A DNA stretch of 64,000 nucleotides from Sipunculus nudus (GCA_026874595.1 CM049314.1:26111729-26175728), one strand, 5' to 3'. Positions 12,672-23,400 are shown, counted from the first letter of the stretch. Translations and numbers: made by a program. The notes: generated by a model not told the origin, from the letters alone.

Positions 12672-15003
12672 GAGCGTGTTGGCAGATAAGTTTTTAATTG
12701 GTATTGCTTATCCATGTCTAACTGTTAGGAAAGAACTATAGATCTGTAACTTAATTGTGGGGTGTATCGGGTATGTTAATTACGTTTGAATTTGATAGGG
12801 GTCAGGATTGGAGTTTTATGGAGATCGGATTTCAGAGCTTTTGGGCTATGAATCTATCAATGATGCCATTTATTGGGTCTATATTGTAACATTTGAATCT
12901 CTCCCTGGTCTCAAAGTTTTGATAATACAACCACCAAAACCATTTTTTAATGACTAGGAACATACACTTTAAAAATGGTCTTGAGATACATCATTGGTTA
13001 CAGGTAATTGTTGCAACTGATATTTCAGAATACATGCTGATAAAAAAAATATATTGTCAAGCGGCAATCGGTAGCTTTTCTTGAAATTTGGCATGGCTCT
13101 GGCTTCTGGGCAAATACGGTTGGTGTAGCTATGCGTCTTACATGTAGTTTCATTTTCTATTAAATCAGAAATATTCAAAGAAAAATATACATGTATGTTG
13201 GACTTTAGTACAATCATTCCAGTGCATATGACTAAATAGTTTACATTGCTAATACTATTTACCAAGAATAAATATTAATTTTAGAGATCAGAACAACTCA
13301 TATTGCCATATTATGACATAATTGCTTATTTTAACATAACATTAAAATTCAAATATACAAATAGTTGAAGAGGAATTTATATATATTTCGGAGTCCATAC
13401 TTTATTTAAAGCAACTGATTGGAATTTTTTATTATAAATATTTATAGGGAAAACTATATAAATATGATAGATAGAAATGAACAAAATCTTATAAAATTGA
13501 TATTTTTTATGCAGGAGTTAAGTATATATATATAAATAAATATATATGTTTGACTTATAAACAACAATAAACGCGTATATTTTACAAAAACAAATGTGAA
13601 TCTAGTTTTTTTTAAATATTCTGATTTCAGAAAGATCTCAGCTGATCACGATTTTTACAAGTTAACTGTGCGGGGCCATCTTAGACTCAGGGGAGGCTAT
13701 TAATTGCTGTAGCAGACCGATTTAGCCCTCAGTCTTTGCATTCATCTACACAGATGACTGTTTTATAAATTCAAATTATTTAAGTGCATTTTATTATCTT
13801 GCCTTAAATATTTTTGGTGTTGTGGTGCAGACATTGTTGACAACTGTGGTTGACTTTAACGGCAAACTCATACACGATTACTTTAAAAAGCGCCTCTTTG
13901 TAAATTGTCCTTTCATTTGTTAAATTTATCGTTCTTTTCTAGATAATAACTTATTGGTAAAGGTGTGCTTTGAGGTGAAGTAACAAAAAAGCTGCGACTG
14001 CCAAAGCAAAAAAAAAAACAAAAAAAAACACTTAACATATAATGTTTGCATTCATCCCGGGATTGACAAGTGACAGTAAAACGCAGAGCTTTTTAAGCGC
14101 CCCTTCGTCCTGTCGAATACGAATATTGACGATCCAAGCTTTCCTATTGGCGAGTTTGGTAGGAAATCTATGGTTGACCTTTTTTTCCGTTTTTTTCTGT
14201 TCGTGCACCACTGTTATGCTGTTATATACCTAAATAATCGCTTCTTTTCTTTATTTCGGGAAAATATTACAATAAGCATGCGTTTCCAGGCGACCCTGTG
14301 CTATTCGTTCATTTTGACATACGAGTTTGTTCGCGCGGTGTCACGCTTCCCTCCCTTTGAATTTATTAAGTCGTGGTATGCATAAATTTTGAATGACGTC
14401 TATTAAAAGACACTTAACAAAGGATAATAGGTGGCGCCAATAGTTTTTCGGCACATGATAGCGCTATCCAAGGTCTCCGATCAGCTGGAGTTTTGAATCA
14501 ATCCATGGAAGATTTTTTTTTCGACATTTAAGACTTTGGGTGATTTTCCCAAAGCAATAAACATATTCAAGTCAAGGTGACTCTCCTAATAAAGGTCGTG
14601 GCCACATTTTAAATAGGCATCGTCCTCTTATCCATATCTATGCACATGTCAGGCTTAGTAAAGATCTGTGTAAAATGTTGTCAGTTATCACGTAAACAAG
14701 TTTTATCTACAGCGACGGCGGCGGGACGTACATGAAACCATAGTATCCTCTGACTTTCTCTTGGGATACAATAATTATTACTCACATGCAGGTGTATACA
14801 AAATAGGACAATTGTGATGAGAATAGGCTTGTGTTATGTTACCCTTTGCTGCTGTTTCCTACTTGTTCTGGCATATATTTATGTTACGTTACACCATAAC
14901 ATAATGAATTCCATTGTGATGGTATTTTAGGATAAAGGCTTAGATTAGGGGGGGGGGGTACGAACAAGTTTGTAAAGCTTTCATCCATTCTTGAACAGAT
15001 GTC
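12672..15003. other. Spacer without recognisable gene
   Basis: Several 60-100 codon frames occur (for example minus strand 12,969-13,265 and plus strand 14,042-14,385). None has a recognisable domain, a credible splice context or coding-like composition. A region around 14,040-14,760 is less AT-rich, but no feature is supported. Confidence 0.5.
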
Positions 15004-15275
15004 AGGACAGAGGGTCAGACGGGGAACCTCACGCGCCTGGATGTTTACGTGCATTTAAGATAGCATCATAGAAATTAGAATATATGACCCAGACAGGGGG
15101 AGAACAATTTGTTGGTGTTAATATGCATTTGTAATGGCGTCTCAGGACAGAGGGGTTAGATATGAGGGTCGAAATGGTACGTGATGTTTGCATTCATAGG
15201 TTATGGGATCTAAGAAAAGAGGGGTCAGACAGGGGAACCTGACAAGCCCGTAATGTTTGCATGCATTAGGGGAGT
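15004..15275. repeat. Diverged short direct repeats (AGGACAGAGGG/GGGAACCT/ATGTTTGCAT)
   Basis: A degenerate series of words occurs about three times between 15,004 and 15,275: GACAGAGGG, GTCAGACGGGGAACCT, and ATGTTTGCATGCATT or close variants. The copies are unevenly spaced and truncated. This is probably an old minisatellite or transposon edge. Confidence 0.5.
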
Positions 15276-15309
15276 AAACAACTTTGTTATGTCTCTTAGC
15301 AAAAAACGG

Positions 15310-15500
15310 GCTTACTGCAACCTATGTTGCTGCACACTCGCTGCAATATTGCCGCGCACTGTTGCTGTAGTCATGAAGATGCTGGTTTGCAGCAACATTG
15401 GGACAGGATCACAATTTGGTATGCAAATAAGTTCGTGGAAACCTTTCTGTAGGCTTACCGGAACCTATGTTGCTGCACACTTTGTAATATTACTAGGCAG
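15310..15500. repeat. Two-copy direct repeat, offset 143 bp
   Basis: GCTTACTGCAACCTATGTTG at 15,310 recurs as GCTTACCGGAACCTATGTTG at 15,453. In both copies it is followed by CTGCACAC and, further on, an AATATT and GTTGCTGTA/GTTTCTGTA pair. The 126-codon plus-strand frame at 15,253-15,633 spans this repeat and has no recognisable domain. Confidence 0.6.
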
Positions 15501-15673
15501 TGTTTCTGTAAACTTCTTGCAGCCTTTCTGCACACCCCCAACAGTCCTCTTCCATCAGCCTACATGCAGCCCCAATTTAGAACCTTCTGGAAAAAGGGTG
15601 ATCGGTATAGCTCAGATGAATACAGTCAGCTGAGCTTAAAATGCATGGTCCGATGAAAAAAAATTAGAACGGT

Positions 15674-15676
<3 letters not shown>

Positions 15677-15723
<47 letters not shown>
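15677..15723. repeat. (TA)n microsatellite
   Basis: About 23 TA dinucleotides followed by a short CT run. Confidence 0.97.
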
Positions 15724-15725
<2 letters not shown>

Positions 15726-16047
15726 CTCTCTCTCTCAATTGTGTCCATTCCTCGGATATGATGCGTTTGTATTTTGGCCTGTAACTTGGTATACATGCTT
15801 ATAGAACATGTTGAGTTTTATTAATTGAATAGAAATCGAATTCTTTAAAATAAAAATATATTTTGTATTATTTTATTTTTTTTCAAATTATAGGAAATCT
15901 AATTGAGCTTTATTTTGCATTGTGAAGACAGTTAGATCCTGCAAATGAAAGAGGAAATATATATTTGATACAAATACGTTTTTCAAGTGTTGAGTTCACT
16001 TGGGCATTAAACTATGTGGGTTATTTGTCAATGGTTAATATGAAATT

Positions 16048-16453
16048 TTTTTTTTTTTTTAATATTTTTTTTGGTGGAGGTAACCGCCTCCATTTTTTAA
16101 TGCTTGCTTAACTAAGTCTATATACAACCGCAGAATTTCCATTCCGGTTTCGGACTCCGTGACAGGGGCTTGCACACAATGCTCTGGCGTCAACCAGGCT
16201 CGGTGATTCACTCCTGCGGGTCCTGGGTGTGTCTCATCCCCCATTGCTGGGTCATAACACCGAGGAACCCCCGAAAGGCGCACTCGTTTGTGAGTGAATC
16301 CCGACTGTTGGGTACAGTCTCCCCATTGGGCCTGCAGTGCACCCACCCTGGGTAGGGGTCGACCGTGAAAAATCTCACCGGCTCGGCTGAGATTCGAACT
16401 CACGATCTCCCAGCTTTGAGCCCTGCGCTCTACCCCTGAGCCACAGAAGCCGT
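16048..16453 (-). mobile_element. tRNA-derived SINE
   Basis: On the minus strand the element begins with a tRNA-like head. The A box reads TGGCTCAGGGG (complement of 16,433-16,443), and the B box reads GAGTTCGAATC (complement of 16,391-16,401). Spacing fits an RNA polymerase III promoter. A ~330-bp tRNA-unrelated body follows, and the 3' end is A-rich (T runs at 16,048-16,072 on the plus strand). Total length is about 405 bp. The tRNA-like head appears well preserved, suggesting a fairly recent insertion. It is not called as a tRNA gene because the 3' half of a cloverleaf continues into SINE body. The 114-codon minus frame here is spurious. Confidence 0.85.
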
Positions 16454-16689
16454 TTTAATAATATGAAATGTTAACAGTTAGGTTTCCATGTAAACTCGAA
16501 AATGGGCAGTGGACAAGTGATATTATGACCTTTGCCCGCATTTAATATACCTGAATTTTGTTGAGGATGCAATTGAGGTGAGAACATAATGGTAAATAAC
16601 TGAGATTCATGAACATCCATAGAGTTTACCATTATTATTCCTTCATATGAAGGGCGTATAAAAAAGACAACATATTCTACGTAAAAGAA

Positions 16690-17300
16690 AAGGTGGTGCC
16701 ACCTGTCTGTTTTAGGAATGTTGTGAAAACGAGTAAGTGGCCCGGCACCATCAGGCTAATGTACCGGATGGAGGTATCCAAAATCTGTGAAATGTGTACT
16801 TTCAGACTGATACATTAAACCAGTCCTGAGATAAATGCATGACCGTATTCAACGAATACGTGATCGCAGGCGGTGGCACTACAGAGAAAAAGTTCTAAAA
16901 AGTATGAATTTTACAAAAAAAGTAGCAGGTGGTGCCATATGTCTGGTCTACAATAAAGCTTTCCAAGATGGACAAACGGGCATATTTCAGGCTCATATAT
17001 CCATCCACTTCTAATATATGAGCGGCTTTTACCCAAGACAAATGGAAAGCCAGTCTTGATACACAAAACAATTGCAGATGGCACAACCAGTCTTGAGTAT
17101 GGGATGGAGAAATCTAAGATCTAAGGACATGCAAAACCAAAGGCCAATACATCAAAGCACTCCTGAAAAATATTTTACAAACAGTGGAAGGTAGGTGGAG
17201 GACCAATTCATTAAACCATTCCTGATATATGGGCTGTTATTATTGAGAGCCAAGATCATACTTCACTAAAACTATTGCAGTTGGTGCCACTAGTCGTGCA
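16690..17300. repeat. Diverged repeat series with GCAGGTGGTGCCAC motif
   Basis: Variants of GCAG-NN-GGTGCCAC followed by AGTC or TGTC appear near 16,690, 16,863, 16,924, 17,070 and 17,275. A second motif, TTAAACCAGTCCTGA or close variants, appears near 16,814, 17,049, 17,155 and 17,210. Spacing is irregular (60-205 bp), so this may be an eroded satellite or tandemly duplicated transposon fragment. Confidence 0.45.
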
Positions 17301-17546
17301 GGCACCTGTTTATATGTAACCCAACAAATGTGCTGGGTTTCAGAAAGATTGATCCGAGGGTCTCATAGGAAGTTCTCCAAAAATGATCATTAAGCGGCGG
17401 TAGGGGTCTCAAGTAAAAACAATAATATTATCAAAGCTCTGTTTTGGTGGATGCAAAAATTGCCAGAATAAGCAATTAATTTGCCAACAGGTAATTTACT
17501 TTTATTTTTCATCAAATAATAAAAACAAGACAATGTCACTTAGCAT

Positions 17547-17571
17547 CCCCCCCCCCCCCCAAAAAAAAAAA
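17547..17571. repeat. Poly-C then poly-A tract
   Basis: Fourteen C residues are followed immediately by eleven A residues. No coding relevance. Confidence 0.95.
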
Positions 17572-17841
17572 GACGGGTGCGCCTTGTTGGAACAAACTAT
17601 ATATAGATCTGATGACTGGGGAAAGGGTTTTTAGATGACATGACATTTGAAAGAACTAGGCTGGTGTCAGCCACAGGAACAGCTCTGGCTTTGAGATTAC
17701 TTACAAATGATTCTGCATGTACACACAATTACAAATTACATTTTCGTTCATTTTCATACCTCTTTGGTCTCTTGCTATGACCTAGAAACATATAAACAGC
17801 CTACATAATGAAGCAGCATTGTTATTTATATGGTGTGCTGC

Positions 17842-17846
<5 letters not shown>

Positions 17847-17891
<45 letters not shown>
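17847..17891. repeat. (TA)n microsatellite
   Basis: About 22 TA dinucleotides. Confidence 0.97.
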
Positions 17892-17894
<3 letters not shown>

Positions 17895-18488
17895 ATTTGG
17901 TCACATTTTGATCGAATATAAGGTTTGTTTCTTTAAATCCCATATCAGCCCAAACACCAAGTAGTTTATTATCCTAGTATGATTTACTTTTCTTACCCCA
18001 ATGTTGAGGTCATAAAGAATACTACATATAAAAGATAATTTATTACTAAAATATGTCTAAAATTATTGAAAACGAATCATAAATTTGATCCATAAACGTT
18101 AACAAGCAACATGTTTATGATATTGCTTTCACGGGTCCTTCACGGGATACAATAAAGTATTTGGCTTTAGAAAAATATTGGGTATTACTTTAAACCTGAC
18201 TATACTGTCATTATAAATTTTTCAGCGAGGGAGGTTGTTTGTCATGCATGATGTTTAAGCAATTTCTTAGGTGATATATTCTTGACGTCTATTATACACA
18301 CATGTACACATAACGCGTGACCCGACGTTTTACACCGCTCCAAAACCAGATCCTTTAGGACAAAACTCCCTTAAAAAATCTAACAAACTTCTTGCATATA
18401 AGAGGTAGTATCTCTTATGTATCTTGAAGATACATCGTCAACCCAATTAATAAAATACCCTGCTTTAGAAAAATTGTAAATATAAAGT
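17892..18488. other. AT-rich spacer
   Basis: No gene or repeat family was recognised. A small palindromic patch around 18,405-18,440 (GGTAGTATCTCTTATGTATC and nearby GAAGATAC) is noted without interpretation. Confidence 0.5.
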
Positions 18489-18853
18489 GACATGTGAAAA
18501 CAACATATGTGAATCTCTTTTCCTTACGATTTCCTTCCGGAGGCAAATAACAGCATAATATTATATTTGTACATCTTGGTTCTTATATGTAAACGATAAA
18601 CCAATTTACAGATTAAATTTCAGACTACAGATTAAAATAGAGAGCTAAAAAGTCGGAGTCCCAACATGAGGTGTCATGTGGAAATAACATTTATAAATTT
18701 CTCCCCTCTTGTGTTTCTTTCTGGGGGCAAAAAAATAGCAAAATATAATTAGTGTACATCCTGGTTCTTATATGTTAACGATAAACCAATTAACGGATTA
18801 AATTACAAATTAGAGATTAATTCAGACTATCCAAAAGGTCAGGGTCCCCGCAG
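18489..18853. repeat. Two-copy tandem repeat, period ~183 bp
   Basis: Copy 1 (18,489-18,672) and copy 2 (18,673-18,853) share, in order, CATGTG-GAAA-AACAT, CTTTCT/CCTTCCGG-GGGCAAA, GTACATC-TGGTTCTTATATGT, AACGATAAACCAATT and CAGATTAAATT. They also share a final GTC-G-GTCCC. The copies show perhaps three quarters identity by eye. The repeat ends about 105 bp upstream of the first exon-like segment at 18,959. Confidence 0.8.
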
Positions 18854-18958
18854 AGAAAGGTAGAGTACAATGAGAGTCGTGTGATAGCTACACACGTGTT
18901 TAGTTATATTTGCTTTTATTGGATTCCCTTAAGTACACTATCTCTGTCCTCTTTCCAG

Positions 18959-19049
18959 GTACCTCCAGGAGGAAGATGTCCAACGAACATGATAGGATGG
19001 ATGATACCTTTGTCATTGCTGTGACAGGTCGTGGGCACTTACAGAAAAG
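18959..19049 (+). CDS. Exon-like segment 1 of an unknown plus-strand gene
   Basis: The segment is preceded by a pyrimidine-rich tract ending in TTTCCAG and followed by AAAAG|GTAGCT, so both ends look like splice sites. An ATG at 18,976 opens a 24-codon frame beginning MSNEHDRMDDTFVIAVTGRG. It ends two bases into a codon, and read-through would stop at once (AGG TAG). Local composition is clearly less AT-rich than its flanks. Joining in this phase to 19,711 keeps the frame open. I do not recognise the product. The segment could also be a relic of a processed gene or a transposon exon. Confidence 0.35.
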
Positions 19050-19710
19050 GTAGCTTTTAATTGAAATTAATGTGTTGTAGACAAGTAATGTTGTCTGTAA
19101 CTGTTAATCGGGTGTTGAAGACATATTGCATTGAATTAATTATTGAAATATCATAACTTTTCGCCTATTTTCTCAAAATCAATGATCCTATGTTGATCCA
19201 GCAATGTACCCATCACCAAGCAGTCTCATGTTTGATTACAAACATTCAAACTGAAGACCTATGTCCTACGTTATTTCCGGTTAGATTACCTCCGTTTATA
19301 AAACGTTCAAAATAATAAGTATGTCATGCATACAGAGTCTTGTGCTCTCATTTGACTGAAGTTTTGAAGCCATTTAGTGTTTGGCCAAAAATTAGGAATG
19401 GACTGCATTAAAGATCAGTCTTAGAAACAATGCTATCCGTTAAATTTAGAAACTTAATAATATACAACCCAGCGAGTCATAGGCCACACGTTTTGTGCCT
19501 TTGGTATAATATAACATATATAGCATGATAATTTGATAATATTAATAGAATAATTTGGATAGGAACGTTCAAGGAAAGTTTGCTTTAATGTCTTACTTGT
19601 ATTGGTTTTGCCAGTGTGGACATATTTCATCAATATTTTGTTAATTATGTTTTGCCTTCGTAGCCTTTTTGCAATATCTGAGTTTTGTGTCCTTTGTTGA
19701 TGTGCTGTAG

Positions 19711-19871
19711 AAGCATGGCTGGCGACAAGACAATTGAAATGCCAACATTTAGCCGCAACAAGCAACTACTGATGCTTAACGACTCCCGCAGTGAAACCTT
19801 CGTCCCAGGCCGCACATTGTGGGAAGAGAATGTGCATCAGACCATTCAGCCTATGGACCATATTGAACAGG
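19711..19871 (+). CDS. Exon-like segment 2 of an unknown plus-strand gene
   Basis: The segment is preceded by GTGCTGTAG and keeps the same frame as segment 1 if spliced (intron about 660 bp). It begins just before an in-frame ATG (19,715) encoding MAGDKTIEMPTFSRNKQLLM and continues through a Trp-containing stretch to HIEQ, where GG|GTTTAG is a possible donor. Third-position G/C is frequent, unlike the surroundings. Without a further intron the frame ends at 19,958-19,960. No domain was recognised. An alternative is a gag-like protein or a host gene fragment. Confidence 0.4.
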
Positions 19872-20023
19872 GTTTAGCTACTCATTTTGTAACTTGTGTT
19901 TCTTATTGGGAGCAGACATACTTTGTCTTAAATAGAAACTTAAATAAATACGAATCTTAAAAAGAACACAGAGGGGGAATCAAGGATATGATGGATAGGT
20001 TTAGAAATAATCCCCTCGAATGA

Positions 20024-20305
20024 AAAGCCGGGCTCACTGTTAAAGACAACGGTAACAAAGAGACGGAGGCGATTATTTGCAAGGCGATTTCTGCCTCGAC
20101 AAAAAACCCTGACAATCTACTACAAAGCATATATCAGATTATAGTCCTAACATTTCAACAAAGGCTTGCTAGGTTTCTGTCACGAATTCAGGATGGTGGG
20201 GAAGTATGTCAAACTTTAGCTGACATTTTCGCAGAATTTGATCAGTCTCCGTTTTGTTTGTCTTGCCTTGATTTGTGGCTGAAAAAGGAAAGAAACATGT
20301 TTTAG
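20024..20305 (+). pseudogene. Coding-like segment in the same frame as exon 2, product unknown
   Basis: After in-frame stops at 19,958 and 20,021 the same plus-strand frame is open for 93 codons. It reads protein-like, with ETEAIICKAISASTKNPDNL, an amphipathic-looking LTFQQRLARFLSRIQDGGEV and a Cys-x2-Cys pair (CLSCLDLW). It has no start codon of its own before KAGLTV. It could be a third exon whose acceptor lies between 20,023 and about 20,060, or the remains of a gene with two nonsense mutations. I cannot name the family. The minus-strand retroelement RNase H lies about 560 bp downstream. Confidence 0.35.
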
Positions 20306-20864
20306 CATTCATGAGAGATTTTGCATCAATGCGAGTCATACGGTCACTAGAGAGCCTTTATGACTTGCTCGTGAGTCTAGACATAAATAAAAAATATAGC
20401 ATGTTTTTCTTTTCCCCTTGTCCTCTTGGAGTAATGTGTGCAAGTGCATTTTGAACTTTCGGGGTTATACAGGTGTTTCGACATACAATAGTTCTCGTGC
20501 GGTGAATAAGCACTATGGCTCTGATACATTATTAGTTCTTTTAAAGGACACGGGCCTAAACCCATTCATTATTTTCATTCGAGCCTATTACCGCTTAATT
20601 AATTACTTATGGGTTCATGAGTTAACATCCACTCATGACATAACCCCCTTCCTCAGATTATTTATTAAAACGTATCCTTAAATAGTTATACATCAAATAT
20701 TACAATATCAGATATATAAACATTTATGCATCTCATAGCATTACCATCTTCATAAATAATATATCAATAGGTTACACGTAACATTATTATCAATATATCT
20801 GGTCATACTGATATATAAATGAATTTGTCGCAATAGAAAGACAAATTATATTTACTTGTGGCTT
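20306..20864. other. Spacer between unknown gene remnant and retroelement 3' end
   Basis: No exon or RNA gene was recognised. On the minus strand this is where the 3' non-coding end or LTR of the RT-RNase H element would be expected. I could not find matching LTR copies or a convincing polypurine tract. Confidence 0.4.
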
Positions 20865-21190
20865 TCCTGGATGCGGAAATCGGCTCCCACGTTGTCCCGA
20901 CCTCTAACGGCGACCACCTGGAATTAGAACTCCTGCAGAAGCCATCTGAACAACCCATCTCATGATCCTTTTTTTAGTGTTTTCTTTTCATTTATATAAA
21001 TAACAGGTTTATGATCTGTATGAATGTCAAATGATCGTCCATACAAAAACAAATCAAATCTTTTCACAGTCCATAGAAATAGCAAGACATTCTCTCTTAA
21101 AACTGCATAATTTCTCTCCCTGGGCAAAAGCTTTTTGCAGGCATAAACGATTGGAATGTCCTTACCATTAATGTGCTGCATTAATATCGG
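20865..21190 (-). pseudogene. Ty3/gypsy RNase H domain, decayed
   Basis: A 73-codon open stretch (20,960-21,181) reads VYACKKLLPRERNYAV, LFLYGRSFDIHTDHKP, the usual signature of the RNase H that follows RT in gypsy elements. The tail continues in another frame at 20,870-20,955 with VAVRGRDNVGADF after a stop, matching the RNase H C-terminal end. The segment after RNYAV reads LRENVLLF, so the catalytic Glu normally found in the EKECLA-like context is displaced or lost. Frame changes and a stop mark it as a pseudogene. It continues directly from the RT segment upstream. Confidence 0.85.
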
Positions 21191-21905
21191 CCCTTATCCG
21201 GTAATGGATGCATCAGCTTTAAATATGAAAGTGTTATTGAAATTAGGTAAATGTAGAATCGGAGGATTATCCAAACATTGTATTCTCTTGTGATTCATCC
21301 CATTTTCCTTTACTGGACTTTTATTGCTAGTTCGAATTGCGAAAGATAACGCTATGTCTGTATAGTTTGATATGAAATCTCTATAGAGCCCTGTGAGACC
21401 CAAGACTGATCGCACTTGTTTCTTGGTCCCAGGTTTTGCAGAATTAGCTATTTTGTTTCTCAGGTTGGGATTTGTCCGTACCACGCCATCCACTACTTCA
21501 TTGACTAGAATTTCTAGTGACTGGTATCCTAGAAAACAATTTGAAGGCCGTGCTGCCCGGTTGGCTACCGTTATTTATCTAGCTTCTGTTTTATGGTCGA
21601 CACGTGGTATACCCATGTTATATTGTGTACCATTATGTCAATATTACAGACAGCATTTTTTATGCCTTCCAGAAAAAAAAATCTCATTATTTCAGAGGAT
21701 TGCGCGCATGCAGTTACTTAGCCGAATGGCGTAAAGTGGAAGTAAAATTTTCCCTCTGGTGTGACAAAAGCGGTCTTTTCTATGTATCCTCTTTCATAAG
21801 TATTTGCCAGTACCCTTTGGTAAGATCTGTCTTTGAGAAATAATAAATGGATCTCAAAGAAGCACATTTTTCTTTGGAGTTTGGTATTGGTTCAGGATCG
21901 AAAAC
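21191..21905 (-). pseudogene. Ty3/gypsy reverse transcriptase, decayed
   Basis: Reading down the minus strand from 21,905 gives FDPEPIPNS, then FSKTDLTKGYWQILM, then in a shifted frame KTAFVTPEGKFYFHFTPFG. A catalytic region follows in which the Asp-pair position reads NIDIMV, with one Asp missing. Further on come NCFLGYQSLEI, TKKQVRSVLGLTGLYRDFI and FIFKADAS at the RNase H boundary. These are RT motifs of Ty3/gypsy type. At least three frame changes and several stops are present. The RT N-terminal part before FDPEP is missing at a junction with protease-region sequence near 21,930. Confidence 0.88.
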
Positions 21906-21929
21906 AGTCATTAATTATTATTAAGTCGT

Positions 21930-22270
21930 TATTAACAACAGGAAATTTCATTCACTGTGCCATCAATGTGAACCACTGATTGAACCCTATCCGTATTTGT
22001 TCCTAATTCCTTTATTCTCAAGTTTATGCATACCTTCATTTAATCTTGATTTAACATCAAGTATCTGTTCACAGACTGTCATTACACCCCGTGATATTTC
22101 CATAGAGGCGGCTAAGATATCAAGTTTCGGGAAGTGACAAGTTCGTGAATCATTAGTAATCATGGTTGGCATGGTATAGCGCTATATTCTTTTTAAATTC
22201 TTTGGAAGAGTGGGTATGGTCGTAGAAAAAGGGATTAGTCAAAGGTTAACAGGTGAATGGCTTTTCTTTT
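21930..22270 (-). pseudogene. Gag-protease linker fragment joined to RT
   Basis: A minus-strand frame (21,987-22,172) reads MEISRGVMTVCEQILDVKSR then NEGMHKLENKGIRNKYG. In the next frame it continues with VVHIDGTVNEIS, a protease-distal motif (compare MVLIDGTVKEFPV at 43.4 kb). The protease active-site segment is absent: MHKLEN runs straight into RNKYG. The sequence then jumps to RT at about 21,930, skipping integrase. This is the left flank of the array, whose modules carry the same linker. Confidence 0.65.
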
Positions 22271-22520
22271 GATTGGTATGCTCTTGTGCGTATGCAGTTT
22301 AATTCGCTATGTTAACAGGGTAATGTATAAGCGATTTTTCTTTTATGTCTTTAAGATGTCTTTCTCTTCTTGAAGTATTGAAATTATTTTCTATTCTAGG
22401 TCACAACAATCGGAGACCGTTATAAAAAATATATATATCCCATACGTATATTTAGCTAGATGCCATTCCTAAAATTAATACATCGCATATATTTATGCAA
22501 GAGGTTGATCATGTTTTTAA

Positions 22521-22859
22521 TCACTGATTTTGATGCGTTCGGAGAGTGAAATCATAGGTTAAAATGGCTATATTTCCATAGGTGTCAGTAGGTGTAACCA
22601 CACTGACATTTGATGGGGTATCTTTCCCAAGTTTCTGAATCAGGTGTTCTGTCCGTCCGGATGACGTGAACACAATGTCATCATTCATACTGTACAAATA
22701 CTCGGCGCCGCCAATGCTCTGTGCCCATGCTGGTTTCCCTGAGTAAGGGCAATGTTCCCTGAATTTCTTGGAAGAATGGGTATTGTTACAGAGAAAGGGA
22801 TTAGTCAAATCTTTATCAGGTGAACGACTCTTCTTTTCATTGGTATGGGCTGTGCGCAT
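22521..22859 (-). CDS. GT-like block G1 (type 1), open 112-codon frame
   Basis: This is the leftmost copy and the only type-1 copy with an open frame. Residues 1-33 (MRTAHTNEKKSRSPDK to HSSKKF) match the linker segment in the protease modules. Residues 34-112 are GT-like: GGAEYLYSMNDDIVFTSSG, TEHLIQKLG, NVSVVTPTDTYGN, ILTYDF, RTH. NDD with a following hydrophobic position resembles the metal-binding acidic motif of GT-A glycosyltransferases. I recall large invertebrate families with AEY-YRVNDDT, GWT and NVGVVGP-GN-ILTHDFVHRTH patterns. It is too short to be a whole enzyme and may be an exon or fragment. Other type-1 copies have one extra A at the homopolymer here. Confidence 0.5.
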   Translation of the reverse strand: MRTAHTNEKKSRSPDKDLTNPFLCNNTHSSKKFREHCPYSGKPAWAQSIGGAEYLYSMNDDIVFTSSGRTEHLIQKLGKDTPSNVSVVTPTDTYGNIAILTYDFTLRTHQNQ

Positions 22860-23101
22860 GCTCTTCCATTCGCTCCAATATCTGGTTAATGTGTGAGCGA
22901 TTATTATTTTATGTCTCTATGATTCCCCCCCCCCCTTCCCTCTTCTCCTTATTGAAATTATTTCTATGAGACTGCCATTTAGATAAAAAAAAAAAGATGA
23001 CCGTAATAAAAACATTTATCCTATACGTATATTTAGCTAGATGCCAATCCTACAATTGATAAATCGCACATATTTATATCAGAGGTTGATCATGTTTTTA
23101 A

Positions 23102-23400
23102 TCACTGATTGTGATGCGTTCGGAGAGTGAAATCATAGGTTAAAATGGCTGTATTTCCATAGGTGTCAGTAGGTGTAACCACACTGACATTTGATAGGGT
23201 ATCTTTTCCAAGTTTCTGAATCAGGTGTTCTGTCCATCAGAATGACGTGAAAACAGTGCCATCATTCAAACTGTACAAATACTCGGCGCCCTCAATGTAA
23301 GCCTCATTATAGGCCTCGTTCGTTCTGTGCCCATGCAGGTTCCCTGAGTAAAGCCAATGTTCTTTGGATAAGTGGGGTGCTTTTCAATTACATCAGTTAA
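23102..23400 (-). pseudogene. GT-like block G2 (type 2, NDG variant)
   Basis: This copy has the longer upstream segment NEAYNEAYIEGAEYLY, closer to what I expect of the family. The acidic motif reads NDG instead of NDD, and the frame is interrupted by a stop after FTSF. The G for D change is shared with G5 and G10, so these three copies form a subgroup. A protease-region module follows on its high-coordinate side. Confidence 0.55.

Noticed and set aside
12969-13265. 98-codon minus-strand frame
   Set aside because: No recognisable domain, AT-rich codon use like the spacer, and no splice or promoter context.
16391-16453. Functional tRNA gene
   Set aside because: The tRNA-like head runs into a ~330-bp body with an A-rich tail, which is SINE structure; a complete cloverleaf could not be closed.
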